From RGIG6353 sp964558655 (GTDB lineage: Bacteria; Bacillota; Clostridia; Oscillospirales; SIG627), in contig CAZLEX010000004.1 of NCBI GenBank assembly GCA_964558655.1, forward strand, positions 1 through 64,000: a DNA stretch of 64,000 nt, read 5' to 3'. Within the stretch, counting starts at the first letter, position 1; each line of letters starts with the position of its first letter. Of the stretch, positions 1 through 13,443 are shown piece by piece. The notes under the pieces were generated by a model. It was not told the origin of the DNA. It worked only from the letters and a program-made list of their open reading frames with translations, and did not search any database. The position numbers and the translations under genes are program-made.

Positions 1-4933
<4,933 letters not shown>

Positions 4934-5070
4934 CTTAAATAAATCACTCCATTTCTTTATTATCGGCGATACATCGCAAAATGGCGATTACCTGTGCGAA
5001 TTTACGGGCGTCCGGAAGTCCTTTTTTTAAAAAAGTCTATTATAGAGCACACAATTCGCAATTCTAATGC

Positions 5071-5107
5071 AGTATATTATATTACCACCGTTTGTCAAGT
5101 TTGTCAA
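5071..5107 (-). promoter_or_regulatory. rpoBC promoter with a duplicated -35 box
   Basis: On the minus strand, TTGACA (5093-5098) lies 16 bases from TATACT (5071-5076). A second TTGACA (5102-5107) sits 9 bases further upstream as part of a direct repeat of TTGACAAAC. A TATAAT overlapping the -10 region at 5076-5081 could use the outer -35 at a long 20-base spacing. This is the only strong sigma-70-type signal upstream of rpoB. Confidence 0.8.
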
Positions 5108-5139
5108 GGGCATTTTTGCCTCTTTTTACTCTTTTTTGC

Positions 5140-5179
5140 AAAATAAAGCCTCACTTTCTTAAAAGTGAGGCTTTATTTT
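5140..5179 (-). terminator. Intrinsic terminator after the MFS gene
   Basis: A perfect 18-bp stem (5140-5157 with 5162-5179) closed by a four-base loop. The stop codon of the MFS gene lies at the base of the stem (5178-5180). A T-rich run follows on the minus strand. It separates the mfd/foldase/MFS unit from rpoBC. Confidence 0.85.
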
Positions 5180-6470
5180 AAACTTTGTTATTTTTTAATC
5201 CCTTAAGCATTACAGCCGTCCAAATCAACGCTATGGCAATCAACAATGCTCCGACAAGCGAAAAGAGTTGCTGAGCATACATGCGTATTCCGAAAATAAA
5301 TATTCCGCCGTGTGTCTGAATTTTTGACAGAAATATACTTGCAACGGTAGCCGCCAAAAAGCCACACACGCCGCCTATCGCATCTTTAACTCCGAGAGCT
5401 GCTGTCAGCTCATTTTGAGGGACACAGTAAAGAGAAATGTTTTTAAGTCCGCTGTTTACACCCGACATGGCAATTCCGTGAAAAACACTGTAAAGTATGT
5501 ATGTAAATTTCCCGGTCGACGGAGTGCAGAAAATCATTGAAACCGTACAAAGAACAGCGGCTGTAAAACAAGCACAAAGGCTTGTCCTTAATCCGAAACG
5601 GTCGGTAATCTTCCCCATCAAAGGAGAAAAAACAATTCTTACAACCGATTCAACCATCGTAAGAAAAGATACAAATGTCAATGTAAATGCCAATTCCGAT
5701 ATTTGATAAGTACCGTAAAAAGAAGTTGTTATCATCTGAGAAGATTTCCAGAGAATTTCGAGAACAATAATAGCCGACATCGAAGGAATTTTAAGCACGC
5801 GAAAAGAAGTAAAAACTCCTTTGCCGTAATGTGAAACTTCCATAGAATTTTCCGGAGTGAAGAAGATAATGGCAAAATGCAAAGCACAAAGAAAAAACAT
5901 CGTGAGTGCAGATACCAAAAATGCCGTATTCTCCTTGCCGGCGTAATTCAATTTGTCTGAAACGAATCCCATAATGAAAGAAAACGCAACCCCGCCGACA
6001 AGGGAGATAATTTCCTTTTTTGCGGTAAATCTCCCTCTTTCTTCGGAACTTACATAATACATATACCAGGCGAATTTGAAAGGCTGTTCAAGATTATACA
6101 GAGCATATGCCGCAAAAAGAGAAACTACAAATATTACGCATTTGACCGTTGACGAAACGGAAAAAATCGGTATAACATACAAAAACAAAAATATAAGTTC
6201 GTTTGCTGATACCAAAAAAATTATGGCTTTTTTGATGCCCGAAATATGTTTCAATGTATATTCGGAAAAAATCTGAAATACGCAAGTTAGCGATACAAAA
6301 GAAGAAAGTATTCCGACAAGCGAATCGGGCACACCGTTTTTCGTAAGCAAAGCGGCAAGAAAAGCTCCCGTTACAAGTATCTGTACGAAATATTCAACCG
6401 CCGCATCGAGAATATTTGCCGTTCTTGACCTTTTTGCGTTTCCTGTGTCGGAAATTTTATCCAAATGCAT
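5178..6470 (-). CDS. Major facilitator superfamily transporter
   Basis: Predicted 12-helix inner-membrane transporter of 430 residues. A short polar N-terminus leads into alternating hydrophobic segments through to residue 425. A loop KEEISL-like region with an RGRFTAKKE motif follows helix 4, as in the MFS loop 2-3/4-5 area, and a PLMGKITDRFGLR segment in the second half matches the repeated MFS D-R-x-G-R signature. The substrate cannot be read from the sequence. The ATG at 6468-6470 is chosen because AGAGGTGA lies at the right distance; an in-frame GTG three codons upstream has none. It follows the third foldase gene by 22 bases, so it is probably the last gene of the mfd unit, and ends inside a strong terminator. 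Confidence 0.85.
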   Translation of the reverse strand: MHLDKISDTGNAKRSRTANILDAAVEYFVQILVTGAFLAALLTKNGVPDSLVGILSSFVSLTCVFQIFSEYTLKHISGIKKAIIFLVSANELIFLFLYVIPIFSVSSTVKCVIFVVSLFAAYALYNLEQPFKFAWYMYYVSSEERGRFTAKKEIISLVGGVAFSFIMGFVSDKLNYAGKENTAFLVSALTMFFLCALHFAIIFFTPENSMEVSHYGKGVFTSFRVLKIPSMSAIIVLEILWKSSQMITTSFYGTYQISELAFTLTFVSFLTMVESVVRIVFSPLMGKITDRFGLRTSLCACFTAAVLCTVSMIFCTPSTGKFTYILYSVFHGIAMSGVNSGLKNISLYCVPQNELTAALGVKDAIGGVCGFLAATVASIFLSKIQTHGGIFIFGIRMYAQQLFSLVGALLIAIALIWTAVMLKGLKNNKV

Positions 6471-6492
6471 AAAATTCACCTCTGAAATAATG

Positions 6493-7524
6493 TCAATTTA
6501 TCGGGAGCGACGCCACATCGAGAGAATCCGTGTAATCCTTATCAATCAAAAAATCATCCTTATATTCGTTCCAAATAAGTTCCAAAACATTTGTCCACAA
6601 TTTTTCCGAAACTTCTTCCTTTTTTTCGCTTACTTGATCTTTCGGAAGCTCAACACGCGAGATAAAGAATGTACCCATTCCGTCAATTTCAAGTTTTGTC
6701 CACTCACCAATGTCAAGGTCTTCATAAGCCACAACCGCAGTATCTCCGGAAGACATGATAACTCCGTCGGGGTATTCAAGATGCATTGCATCATCGGAAA
6801 GAGAATACAAAGTATCGAAATCTCCCCCGTCTTCGAGTGCTTTCTGAATTGATGAAATTTTATTGTTTTTTACTTCAAGCGTTTCGTCACTTATATTGAC
6901 GGCATTGCCTGAATCGTCAAATTCATAAACATTATTAATCCAAATGTGCTTGACGGCAATATAATTTTGCTCAAAGTAGGAATCTATTATGTTATCCGAT
7001 ATTTTATACGGTCCGCTGTTTGATGTTACAAGTTCCATACCACGCTCGTAAAGCAAATTGAACTCGGCATCTTCTTTCATTTTTTCTTCCGTGTATCCGA
7101 GACTTCCCAAATATGCGAGGTAATCTTCGCGGCTTTGATACATACTTTCCAGCGTTGCAAGATCTTCTTCGATATTGTTCTTATCCTCATCGGTTACGGA
7201 AATACCGTTTTTAAGAGCGTAATCGACAACCCACGCCATCGCGGCACACTCTTCAAGCGAATATTGAACTATCGCTTCGGAAAGTGTCATTCCCGGTTCG
7301 TTGGACTGTGCCGTCCAAATATCAGCGGCATCGTCCGTAAAACCTTTTCCGTAGAGATAACCTATTTTATAGTTTATAACCTGAGAACGAAAAAATGTTT
7401 CCGACACACCGACTCCGTTGTAAGATACAACATAACCGTCGGCAGGTTTTTCGGTTTCTTTTTTACACGATACAAAACTTATGCAAAATACACATACAAG
7501 AAGAACGGAAATAATTTTTTTCAT
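6493..7524 (-). CDS. PrsA/SurA-like peptidyl-prolyl isomerase lipoprotein, copy 1
   Basis: Predicted extracytoplasmic folding lipoprotein, 343 residues. The N-terminus is a lipoprotein signal ending in FVSC, followed by a SurA-N-like helical region and a parvulin-like segment with VKHIWINN (compare the parvulin ARHILV strand), GGDFDTLYSLSDD and IGEWTKLE...FFISRVELP near the C-terminus. These are known marks of PpiC-type foldases; whether isomerase activity is kept is not clear from sequence. The start used has GGAG six bases upstream; an alternative ATG ten codons earlier overlaps the stop of copy 2 by four bases. Third of three tandem paralogues downstream of mfd. Confidence 0.8.
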   Translation of the reverse strand: MKKIISVLLVCVFCISFVSCKKETEKPADGYVVSYNGVGVSETFFRSQVINYKIGYLYGKGFTDDAADIWTAQSNEPGMTLSEAIVQYSLEECAAMAWVVDYALKNGISVTDEDKNNIEEDLATLESMYQSREDYLAYLGSLGYTEEKMKEDAEFNLLYERGMELVTSNSGPYKISDNIIDSYFEQNYIAVKHIWINNVYEFDDSGNAVNISDETLEVKNNKISSIQKALEDGGDFDTLYSLSDDAMHLEYPDGVIMSSGDTAVVAYEDLDIGEWTKLEIDGMGTFFISRVELPKDQVSEKKEEVSEKLWTNVLELIWNEYKDDFLIDKDYTDSLDVASLPIN

Positions 7525-7550
7525 CTTTTTCTCCATAAAGTTTACTTTAA

Positions 7551-8618
7551 TCATCCAAGCGAAACGGACATTATATCAAAAAGATTCACATAATCGTAAT
7601 CTATTGTAAATTCTTCGGAATACTCTTCCCAAATTTCATCTTGAAAATCTGACCATATGTAATATCTTATTTCGTCATCTTTCTCGCTCTCCTGTTCTTC
7701 GGAGACTTCTACCCTTTTTATGAAATAAACTCCGACATTTGAAACATCTACTCTTTTCCACTCTCCTATTTGCAAGGAAAAGCAAGCATCTTCGTAATCT
7801 TTTGACGAAACATCTCCGATTCCCAAAACAATTCCGTCGGGATAATACTCCTGTACTCCGTCGTCGGATTGTGCATAAAACGCATCGAAGTCCTCCCCGC
7901 TCTCAAGTGCTTTTTCTATATCGGATATACGGCTGTTTTGCTTCTTATAATTTTCTTCACTTATCTCGACATAACTTCCGTCATCTTCTTTTTCGGCAAC
8001 ATTGTTTACATATATATGCTTCACGGCAACATAATTCTCATCAAAATACTCTTTTATCATGGCATCGGAAACATAATAATCACCACCGTTTCGGGAAGTG
8101 AGATAATCAACACCCTTTTCGTAAAGAAACAGCATTTCTTCATTCTTCAATACTTCTTCTTCGGTAAGACCGAGACTTTCTATAAACGAAAGATATTCGG
8201 CATCGGATGAATAAGATTCGCGAAGTTCTTCTATTCCTTCGGATACATACTGCTTTTCTGACTGTGTAAGCTCAATTCCGTTTTGTCGGCAGACATCTAT
8301 AACATACGACATTACGGCACAGTCATGCAATGTAAGTTCCAGTATAATCTCACCGGTTGTCCGTCCGTCGTTGGCAGGCATTTCCCAAATGTAAGACGAA
8401 TCCCCGTCGAGCCCGAGATAATTAATATAATCCTGTTTATACAAAATAAGCTTTGACCGAAACATCGATCTGTCAATCTCCACCCCGTTATAAGACACAA
8501 CGGGAGTTTCCGTAATTTTGTCGGGTTCGGCGGTTTTATTTTCCTCAACGCCTTTATTACAGGAAAGTGCAACGAATGTAAACAAACAGGTAAACAGCAA
8601 AAAAATTATTTTTTTCAT
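7551..8618 (-). CDS. PrsA/SurA-like peptidyl-prolyl isomerase lipoprotein, copy 2
   Basis: Second tandem paralogue, 355 residues, with a signal sequence ending in the lipobox VALSC. Shared landmarks with copies 1 and 3 are VVSYNGVEIDRSMFRS near residue 40, a helical N-domain, VKHIYVNN at the start of the parvulin-like domain, ESGEDFDAFYAQSDDG, and IGEWKRVD...YFIKRVEV near the C-terminus. Expected to be tethered to the outer face of the cytoplasmic membrane and to assist folding of secreted proteins. Its start (GGAG, then ATG) lies 15 bases downstream of the copy 3 stop, so the three genes are clearly one transcript. Copy number and divergence suggest client specialisation, which is inference. 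Confidence 0.8.
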   Translation of the reverse strand: MKKIIFLLFTCLFTFVALSCNKGVEENKTAEPDKITETPVVSYNGVEIDRSMFRSKLILYKQDYINYLGLDGDSSYIWEMPANDGRTTGEIILELTLHDCAVMSYVIDVCRQNGIELTQSEKQYVSEGIEELRESYSSDAEYLSFIESLGLTEEEVLKNEEMLFLYEKGVDYLTSRNGGDYYVSDAMIKEYFDENYVAVKHIYVNNVAEKEDDGSYVEISEENYKKQNSRISDIEKALESGEDFDAFYAQSDDGVQEYYPDGIVLGIGDVSSKDYEDACFSLQIGEWKRVDVSNVGVYFIKRVEVSEEQESEKDDEIRYYIWSDFQDEIWEEYSEEFTIDYDYVNLFDIMSVSLG

Positions 8619-8633
8619 TTTTTCTCCTTTAAA

Positions 8634-9707
8634 TCAAGAAAGTGCCGAAACCGCAAGAAGATTATAACTGTTTATAATATCGTTTTTTTCTTCAAAAGAT
8701 TCGGAATTTTCCGTTATTGCCCGTGCTTTGTCAAGCTCTATAAGATCGGGTAAAAAGACTGATTGACAGTTATAAAAATCGCTTTTCAAAAGTTCAACAC
8801 GCTTGATGAAATAATATCCGTATCCTTCGTTTTCCCATTCTCCTACCTCTCCGATTTCAAGAGAAAGAGCCGTTTCTTCATACCCCTTCATCTCATCGTC
8901 CATAGCACCCTGAGTAATTGTATAACCGTCGGGATAAAGTTCGGCCTGTCCGTCTTCACTTTCTTTATACAGCTCATCAAAATCGACTCCGCCTTCAATC
9001 TGTTCTCTCACGGTATCGATAACTTTTCGCCGTTCTTCTTTTTCTTCATCGTCGAAATAAACAGTGTTACCGTTTTCATCGGTTCCCGCAATTTCCGTGC
9101 CGATAGCTATATGTTTAACGGTAATATAATTTTCCTGATAAAACTCATATGCTTCTTCAAAAGAAATTGCTCTTCCTCCACCGTCCGAATAAGCAAGTGT
9201 AAGACCGTTGGCGTAAAGCTGATACATTTCAAGCCACTCACGATACATACTGTAATTTATGCCGTATTTTTCAAGATATTTGTTAACGGCACCTTTTGAG
9301 CCAAGCTGTGCTACAACATCGTCAAGCTGTGTATCTATCGCACTTTTCTGTTCATCTGTCAGCTCTCCGCCGTTTTTAAGGGCATAATCTGCAAAAAACA
9401 GTTTTATACGCAAATTAGCAAGGCACTCCTGATACATAAGATCGCCCCATGTGTAATGAGATGTGTTTGCACCGCCTGTGGAATCCGTTATTTCGATACT
9501 CATAAGGTTATTAAAATTCGCTTCCGTAATTCCGAGATCCGACATCATTTGCGTTTTGTAATACGACAACTCATACATAAACATTCTCTCGCTAATCGCC
9601 GCATCTCCGTAACGAAGAACTTCTTCCGAATCGTCGCCGGCACAGGAAAACAGTGATATGAGCAATACGAGAATTGTCAAATTTACAGCAATGATTTTTT
9701 TTATCAT
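8634..9707 (-). CDS. PrsA/SurA-like peptidyl-prolyl isomerase lipoprotein, copy 3
   Basis: First gene of the foldase trio, 357 residues, lipobox SLFSC. It differs from the other two in the N-domain (YGDAAISERMFMYELSYYKTQ) but keeps the parvulin-like series VKHIAIGT, GGVDFDELYKESEDG, and EWENEGYGYYFIKRVELL. The most divergent of the three, so probably the oldest split. Start: ATG at 9705-9707 with AAAGGA upstream; an in-frame TTG six codons before would give an implausible N-terminus. It begins 58 bases after mfd, with no terminator between, so it may be co-transcribed with mfd. Confidence 0.8.
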   Translation of the reverse strand: MIKKIIAVNLTILVLLISLFSCAGDDSEEVLRYGDAAISERMFMYELSYYKTQMMSDLGITEANFNNLMSIEITDSTGGANTSHYTWGDLMYQECLANLRIKLFFADYALKNGGELTDEQKSAIDTQLDDVVAQLGSKGAVNKYLEKYGINYSMYREWLEMYQLYANGLTLAYSDGGGRAISFEEAYEFYQENYITVKHIAIGTEIAGTDENGNTVYFDDEEKEERRKVIDTVREQIEGGVDFDELYKESEDGQAELYPDGYTITQGAMDDEMKGYEETALSLEIGEVGEWENEGYGYYFIKRVELLKSDFYNCQSVFLPDLIELDKARAITENSESFEEKNDIINSYNLLAVSALS

Positions 9708-9765
9708 AAACCGATATCCTTTCAACGCGTATTTTGGGTATTATACTACACAATTGTTAAAAATT

Positions 9766-12700
9766 CTACTGTTCTCGCACTTTTTCCGAAATTATTTTAT
9801 ATTCGCCGATGAGTGTTGTAAATTCTTCCAGAATTTTTTTCTTATTCGGTCGAAATACAAAATACGGAGAAGTCGCGGAACAAAAAGAAAGTTTGTCCCT
9901 CCACAACAATGCGAGAGCCTCTCCCGCCCTTCTGTCACCGGAAGAAATGTAAATATAAATTCTGTCGTCGGTCTGTATCGCTTTTTTTATCCGACATTCT
10001 GCAAGAACAGTACGCAGCTTCGAAATTTTAATAAGGTTCATGACACTCTCCGGCGGATTTCCGTACCTATCGCAGAGTTCATCAACCAACTCCCACTCAT
10101 CGTCGTCTGTCACAGTCCTTGAAATTTTCTTATAAGCATCTATACGCATTTTTTCAGCAGGAATATAACTCTTCGGAATATAAGCGTCAACGGAAATATC
10201 AATTGACGGAAGTTCCTCCTCAGCAGGCGGTGCGTTTTCTCCTTTTTCTTCACGCATTGCCTCATCAAGAAGACGGATATACAGGTCATATCCCACACTG
10301 TCCATATGCCCGTGCTGTTCTGAACCCAAAATGTTTCCAGCTCCTCTTATTTCCAAATCCCGCATGGCTATCTTAAACCCCGAACCGAATTCGGTATACT
10401 CCCGGATTGCCGACAGCCTTTTTTCAGCAACTTCGGAAATCTCGCGTCCCCTCTTATAAGTAAGATAAGCAAAAGCACGGCGATTGCTTCTTCCTACCCG
10501 TCCTCTTATCTGGTGAAGTTGAGAAAGACCGTATTTATCCGCATTTTCTATAATCAGAGTATTCGCATTCGGAACATCGACTCCGGTTTCTATAATCGTG
10601 GTACACACAAGTACATCGATTTTTCCGTCATACATATCTCTCCATATTTCCGACAGTTCTTCTCTGTCCATCTTACCGTGAGCCGATGCCACGGTTATTC
10701 CCGAAACAGCGTCCATTATCCGCTTTACTCTACCCTCAAGGGCTTCGGTGTTGTTGAGAAGATAAAAAACCTGACCTCCGCGTCTGACCTCACGGCGTAT
10801 TGCCTCATATACAACATTTTCGTCAAATTCCGTAACATAAGTTTGAACCGGAAAACGATCACCCGGTGCTTCTTCAAGTATAGACATATCGCGAATACCT
10901 GACAGTGCCATATTAAGAGTTCTGGGAATAGGTGTCGCGGTGAGAGTCAAAACATCTACACCCGCAGACAGTTCTTTGAGCTTTTCCTTATGAGTGACTC
11001 CGAAACGCTGTTCTTCGTCAACAACAAGAAATCCGAGACGGTGAAATTTAACATCTTTTTGCAAAAGTCTGTGAGTTCCTATAACTATATCAACACTTCC
11101 GTCGGCTATACCGTCAAGTGCTTCTTTTATTTCCTTTTTACTCGAAAATCTGGACAGCATGGCTATCTTTACCGGAAACCCTCTGAACCTTGAAACGACT
11201 GTATTGTAATGTTGCCAGGCAAGCACGGTTGTAGGTGCGAGAATCGCCGCTTGCATTGAGTCCATAACGCACTTAAATACACCTCTCAACGCGACCTCTG
11301 TCTTTCCGAACCCGACATCTCCGCAAAGTAAGCGATCCATAGGAACTTCGCTTTCCATGTCACGCTTTATGTCTTCGACGGCTGCCAACTGCCCTTCCGT
11401 TTCCTCGTATCCGAAAGCACCCTCAAACTCTGCCTGCCACGGAGTATCCGAAGAAAAGGCGTGGCCTTTCGCGTTGCGGCGTGCCGAATAAAGACGAATG
11501 AGATCTTTGGCAATATCCCGTGCCGCAGATTTCGCACGGCTTTTTGTTTTCTGCCAATCACTCGAGGACAGTCTGTTCACTTTTACAGCAGTGCCCTCTC
11601 CCGCACCGATGTATTTCGATACGGAATCAAGGCTGTTGCAAGGCACATAAAGCACATCGCCCTGTGCATATTTCAAAACCAAATAATCCTTGCATACTCC
11701 GTCGGTCTCGATACTCTTTATTCCATCGTAAATACCGATACCGTGATTTATATGAACCACATAATCCCCGATCGACAAATCGTTGTAAGACATTATTCTT
11801 TCTTTGGAGTCGGATTTATATCTTGTACGTTGACGGCGAGACGAAGCAAGAGCCGATGAAGGAGCATTATCGAAAAGCAAAACAAATCGGCTTTTGACAA
11901 GTTCAAACCCTTCAGTCAGAGAAAAACACTTTTTATCACCTCTCATTGCCGAAAGAACCATTACGGGATAGGGAGCGGAAGATGAAATATCGGTTTCGGC
12001 ATTGCGAATTGAAGGAATTGAACGGTCATCCATGGAATTTGTAAGATTTTCCGCAGCAATCGTATTCTGTGCCATAACAACAACTCGGTAACCGTTTTCC
12101 GAAAATGCTTTTATATCGTCGAAAAAAAGCTCGGGGTTCTGCGACATACTTATACTTTTCCTTGACTGCAATTCAAAAACCTGATCGAAATGCAATCCGG
12201 ATGCCGAACGCAATGTGTCAACGGCAATAAAATTTTTATGCAAAAAGAATGACATAAAATCATGCGGAGAAATCATCGGAACATCGGTACCTATCAGCGA
12301 AATTTCCAACCGGTTCTTCAGCAACTCGGTAATTTCTTCGGAAACCAAACTGAACGCTCCTTCAAAAGAAGAAAAAATTCTGTCACTGTCAAACAGACAA
12401 AAAATATAATCGTTCGGTATATGCGAAAGAGCCGTCGATTTTTTTTCAAACAGTTTTGAAATGTACAATTCGGTGCAAAAACTTCTGCCGCTGTTTATCT
12501 TTTCCTTTTCGGCGGATACGGCACGCACCGCATCTGATGAAGCCTCTTTTACGATTTTGTCATAAGACGCGATAATACGCATTTTGGCAGCGGAATCGGC
12601 AAAAAGTTCCGATGCGGGTGAAACTGTAACTCTTTTCAAAGTATCAACTCTTCTTTGAGTTACGGTGTCATAAGCCGAAACAGTATCTATTTCATCACCG

Positions 12701-13281
12701 AAATACTCAATTCTGACGGGATAGTCAAGATGAGACGGAAATATATCGACAATATCTCCTCTTTTCGAAAATTTTCCCCTGCCGTCTACCAAATCGCACC
12801 TTGTATATCCCATATTCGAAAGCTTTTTTACAAGTTTGTCTTCCGAAAATTCTTCGCCCGGTGTCAGTACAAAAGAACTTTCGATTAGTTTTTCCGGAGG
12901 TATGGTATATTGGCAGAGAGCTTCGGCAGTGGTAAAAAGTATACATTTTTCTCCGAAGCACAACGATGAAAGCACACGCAATCTGGCGTTCTCCAAATCG
13001 TGTCCGGCAGCTTCGGCATCACCGAAAAACATCTCCCGTGCCGGTAAAAAGAGTGTCGGTATATCGCTTGAGGAAAACTGTTCCCACATGGAAAGAGCTT
13101 CTTTCTCATCTGAAAACACAGCAACAATACCTTTTTTTGTATCACTATACAAAGTCTGTGCAAAAACAGGTCTTAACCCGGAAACCACGCCGGACACAAG
13201 TGCACTGTGTCCTTGCTCGGTATTTTTTACAATATCGATATATTCTTTCTCTTGTCTTAGCACATTTGAAAACAGTTCCAT
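9766..13281 (-). CDS. mfd: Transcription-repair coupling factor Mfd
   Basis: ATP-dependent translocase that removes RNA polymerase stalled at DNA lesions and recruits UvrA; cytoplasmic. 1171 residues, the usual length. Order of domains: UvrB-like N-terminal part, RNA polymerase-interacting domain (ISYNDL... HINHGIGIYDGI around residue 500), RecG-like motor with Walker A GDVGFGKTEVA and DEEQ box VVDEEQRFG, helicase motif VI QIRGRVGRSNR, then the TRCF C-terminal domain. Start has AAGGAGG at ideal spacing. It has its own promoter and is followed by the foldase lipoproteins. Confidence 0.98.
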   Translation of the reverse strand: MELFSNVLRQEKEYIDIVKNTEQGHSALVSGVVSGLRPVFAQTLYSDTKKGIVAVFSDEKEALSMWEQFSSSDIPTLFLPAREMFFGDAEAAGHDLENARLRVLSSLCFGEKCILFTTAEALCQYTIPPEKLIESSFVLTPGEEFSEDKLVKKLSNMGYTRCDLVDGRGKFSKRGDIVDIFPSHLDYPVRIEYFGDEIDTVSAYDTVTQRRVDTLKRVTVSPASELFADSAAKMRIIASYDKIVKEASSDAVRAVSAEKEKINSGRSFCTELYISKLFEKKSTALSHIPNDYIFCLFDSDRIFSSFEGAFSLVSEEITELLKNRLEISLIGTDVPMISPHDFMSFFLHKNFIAVDTLRSASGLHFDQVFELQSRKSISMSQNPELFFDDIKAFSENGYRVVVMAQNTIAAENLTNSMDDRSIPSIRNAETDISSSAPYPVMVLSAMRGDKKCFSLTEGFELVKSRFVLLFDNAPSSALASSRRQRTRYKSDSKERIMSYNDLSIGDYVVHINHGIGIYDGIKSIETDGVCKDYLVLKYAQGDVLYVPCNSLDSVSKYIGAGEGTAVKVNRLSSSDWQKTKSRAKSAARDIAKDLIRLYSARRNAKGHAFSSDTPWQAEFEGAFGYEETEGQLAAVEDIKRDMESEVPMDRLLCGDVGFGKTEVALRGVFKCVMDSMQAAILAPTTVLAWQHYNTVVSRFRGFPVKIAMLSRFSSKKEIKEALDGIADGSVDIVIGTHRLLQKDVKFHRLGFLVVDEEQRFGVTHKEKLKELSAGVDVLTLTATPIPRTLNMALSGIRDMSILEEAPGDRFPVQTYVTEFDENVVYEAIRREVRRGGQVFYLLNNTEALEGRVKRIMDAVSGITVASAHGKMDREELSEIWRDMYDGKIDVLVCTTIIETGVDVPNANTLIIENADKYGLSQLHQIRGRVGRSNRRAFAYLTYKRGREISEVAEKRLSAIREYTEFGSGFKIAMRDLEIRGAGNILGSEQHGHMDSVGYDLYIRLLDEAMREEKGENAPPAEEELPSIDISVDAYIPKSYIPAEKMRIDAYKKISRTVTDDDEWELVDELCDRYGNPPESVMNLIKISKLRTVLAECRIKKAIQTDDRIYIYISSGDRRAGEALALLWRDKLSFCSATSPYFVFRPNKKKILEEFTTLIGEYKIISEKVREQ

Positions 13282-13306
13282 TTATCCTCCTTAAAAGACG
13301 CCGAAA

Positions 13307-13328
13307 AGGACAAGCCGACAGCTTGCCC
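13307..13328 (-). other. Hairpin in the mfd leader
   Basis: Between the mfd promoter and start codon the minus strand can form a stem of about 8 bp (GGGCAAGC with GCTTGTCC, one G-U pair) followed by TTTT. It might act as a weak attenuator; there is no independent support. Confidence 0.35.
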
Positions 13329-13349
13329 GATTTTTTATTTCTTTATTAA

Positions 13350-13378
13350 ATAATATCATAATTTTATCTTTTTTACAA
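13350..13378 (-). promoter_or_regulatory. mfd promoter
   Basis: TTGTAA (13373-13378) and TATTAT (13350-13355) on the minus strand with a 17-base spacer, about 70 bases upstream of the mfd start. Confidence 0.6.
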
Positions 13379-13394
13379 CCCCCCTAAGAAAAAA

Positions 13395-13417
13395 AGGGAC
13401 GGTATAAAACCGTCCCT
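13395..13417 (-). terminator. Intrinsic terminator after the ABC permease
   Basis: Nine-bp perfect stem (AGGGACGGT, 13395-13403, with 13409-13417) followed on the minus strand by eight T residues. It ends the two-ATPase ABC operon. Confidence 0.9.
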
Positions 13418-13443
13418 CAAGCAAGTATTTTCGGTAATCGAGC

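Noticed and set aside
7739..8210. Histidine/arginine-rich plus-strand frames opposite the foldase gene
   Set aside because: Explained by codon composition of the minus-strand lipoprotein; no start signals.
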